From assembly GCA_017553815.1 (NCBI GenBank), contig JAFZJT010000225.1:1-14787 (forward strand): a stretch of DNA of 14,787 bases, written 5' to 3'. The notes beneath the pieces were generated by a model. It was not told the DNA's origin. It did no database searches and saw only the letters and a program-made list of their open reading frames with translations. Of the stretch, positions 14,316 to 14,787 are shown in pieces. The translations under genes and the position numbers were made by a program. Origin of the DNA: Clostridia bacterium. GTDB lineage: Bacteria; Bacillota_A; Clostridia; Christensenellales; CAG-138. Numbering within the stretch: position 1 is the first letter of the stretch; every line of letters starts with the position of its first letter.

Positions 14316-14787
14316 ATGGAGTTTGAGATAGAAAAAGTCAATATAAACGAGGAAAACGCAGGTGAACACGCCGCGCTTCTTGATACGCTCATCGCGCTTT
14401 CTGCGGAATGGGCGGGCGAGGGGAGCTGCGCGGGCTATTACGCGAACGACGCGGATGAATACTTCGATAAGGAGCTGTACGTCGCCCGCGCAGAAGGGAA
14501 GACCGTCGGCTATGCGCTCGGGCATATCAAGGTGCTTGAGGAAAAGACCTCGTATAACTCAATCGGTGAAAAGGCTTTCGAGCTGGACGAGCTGTTTGTA
14601 ACGAACGCTTTTCGCGGTCAAGGCATAGCGCGCGCACTCTTTCGCTTTGCGGAAAACGACCTGCGCGATAAGGTGACCGTTATCGGGCTCACCGCCGCAA
14701 CAAAGCATTCTAAGCAGCTTTTGAAGCTCTATATCGAGGAGCTCGGCAGGAGCTTCAATCATGCGCTGCGGGTGAAGCGACCGGAAC
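14316..14787 (+). CDS. Second GNAT-family N-acetyltransferase, 3' end outside window
   Basis: The frame is open from ATG at 14316 to the window edge (157 codons) without a stop. A central LYVARAEGKTVGYALGHI strand pair is followed by LDELFVTNAFRGQGIARAL, with the RGQGIA acetyl-CoA loop. A C-terminal helix (KQLLKLYIEELG) suggests that only a few residues are missing. It starts 3 bases after the previous acetyltransferase and has no clear ribosome site, so it probably depends on coupled translation. The two GNATs are not obvious close duplicates: N-termini and motif surroundings differ. Substrate unknown. Confidence 0.85.
   Translation, partial: MEFEIEKVNINEENAGEHAALLDTLIALSAEWAGEGSCAGYYANDADEYFDKELYVARAEGKTVGYALGHIKVLEEKTSYNSIGEKAFELDELFVTNAFRGQGIARALFRFAENDLRDKVTVIGLTAATKHSKQLLKLYIEELGRSFNHALRVKRPE

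Noticed and set aside
1..14787. Mobile element, prophage, CRISPR, tRNA/rRNA, toxin-antitoxin or defence genes
   Set aside because: No transposase, integrase, spaced repeat array, cloverleaf or rRNA-like stretch was seen. Coding density and gene order are those of a conserved chromosomal core region.

Overview
The window is a stretch of ordinary chromosome from a member of the Firmicutes (Bacillota), most likely an uncultured Clostridia-type gut bacterium. The evidence is gene order: mraZ-rsmH-ftsL-PBP on one side, and def-fmt-rsmB-rlmN-PP2C phosphatase-PASTA kinase-rsgA-rpe on the other, a layout typical of Gram-positive low-GC lineages. Base composition is fairly GC-rich for that group, with frequent ATA and AGG codons. 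I see no tRNA, rRNA, CRISPR, insertion sequence, phage or plasmid signature, and no gene-free stretch over 300 bases.

Left third (1-3540, minus strand): the start of the division and cell wall (dcw) cluster. mraZ, rsmH, an ftsL-like gene and a class B penicillin-binding protein (cut by the window edge) are transcribed leftwards. In front of mraZ is a promoter (TTGCAA, 17 bp, TACAAT) covered by five GTGGG-like boxes spaced exactly 10 bp apart. This is the layout of MraZ autoregulatory sites.

Divergent junction (3432-3683): the mraZ promoter and a probable maf promoter point away from each other, with an A/T-tract between them.

Middle (3684-5407, plus strand): maf (nucleotide pyrophosphatase, implicated in septum control in Bacillus) is followed by a divergent MreB-like actin-fold protein. 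This protein keeps the MreB architecture but has lost conserved nucleotide-handling residues. Its Shine-Dalgarno sequence lies in the 3' arm of a 15-bp RNA hairpin. These two features are the least expected things in the window.

Right two thirds (5408-14787, plus strand): a long, tightly packed operon behind a TGCTATAAT promoter. It holds def and fmt (N-formyl-methionine cycle), rsmB and rlmN (rRNA methylation), a PP2C phosphatase and a PASTA-domain Ser/Thr kinase (cell-wall sensing), rsgA (30S maturation GTPase), rpe (pentose phosphate pathway) and two GNAT acetyltransferases, the second cut by the window edge. Most junctions overlap by 4 to 29 bp, so translational coupling is likely. The theme is coordination of division, wall growth and ribosome production. 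I found no convincing new multi-gene system; the MreB-like gene and its masked ribosome-binding site are the best candidates for something undescribed.
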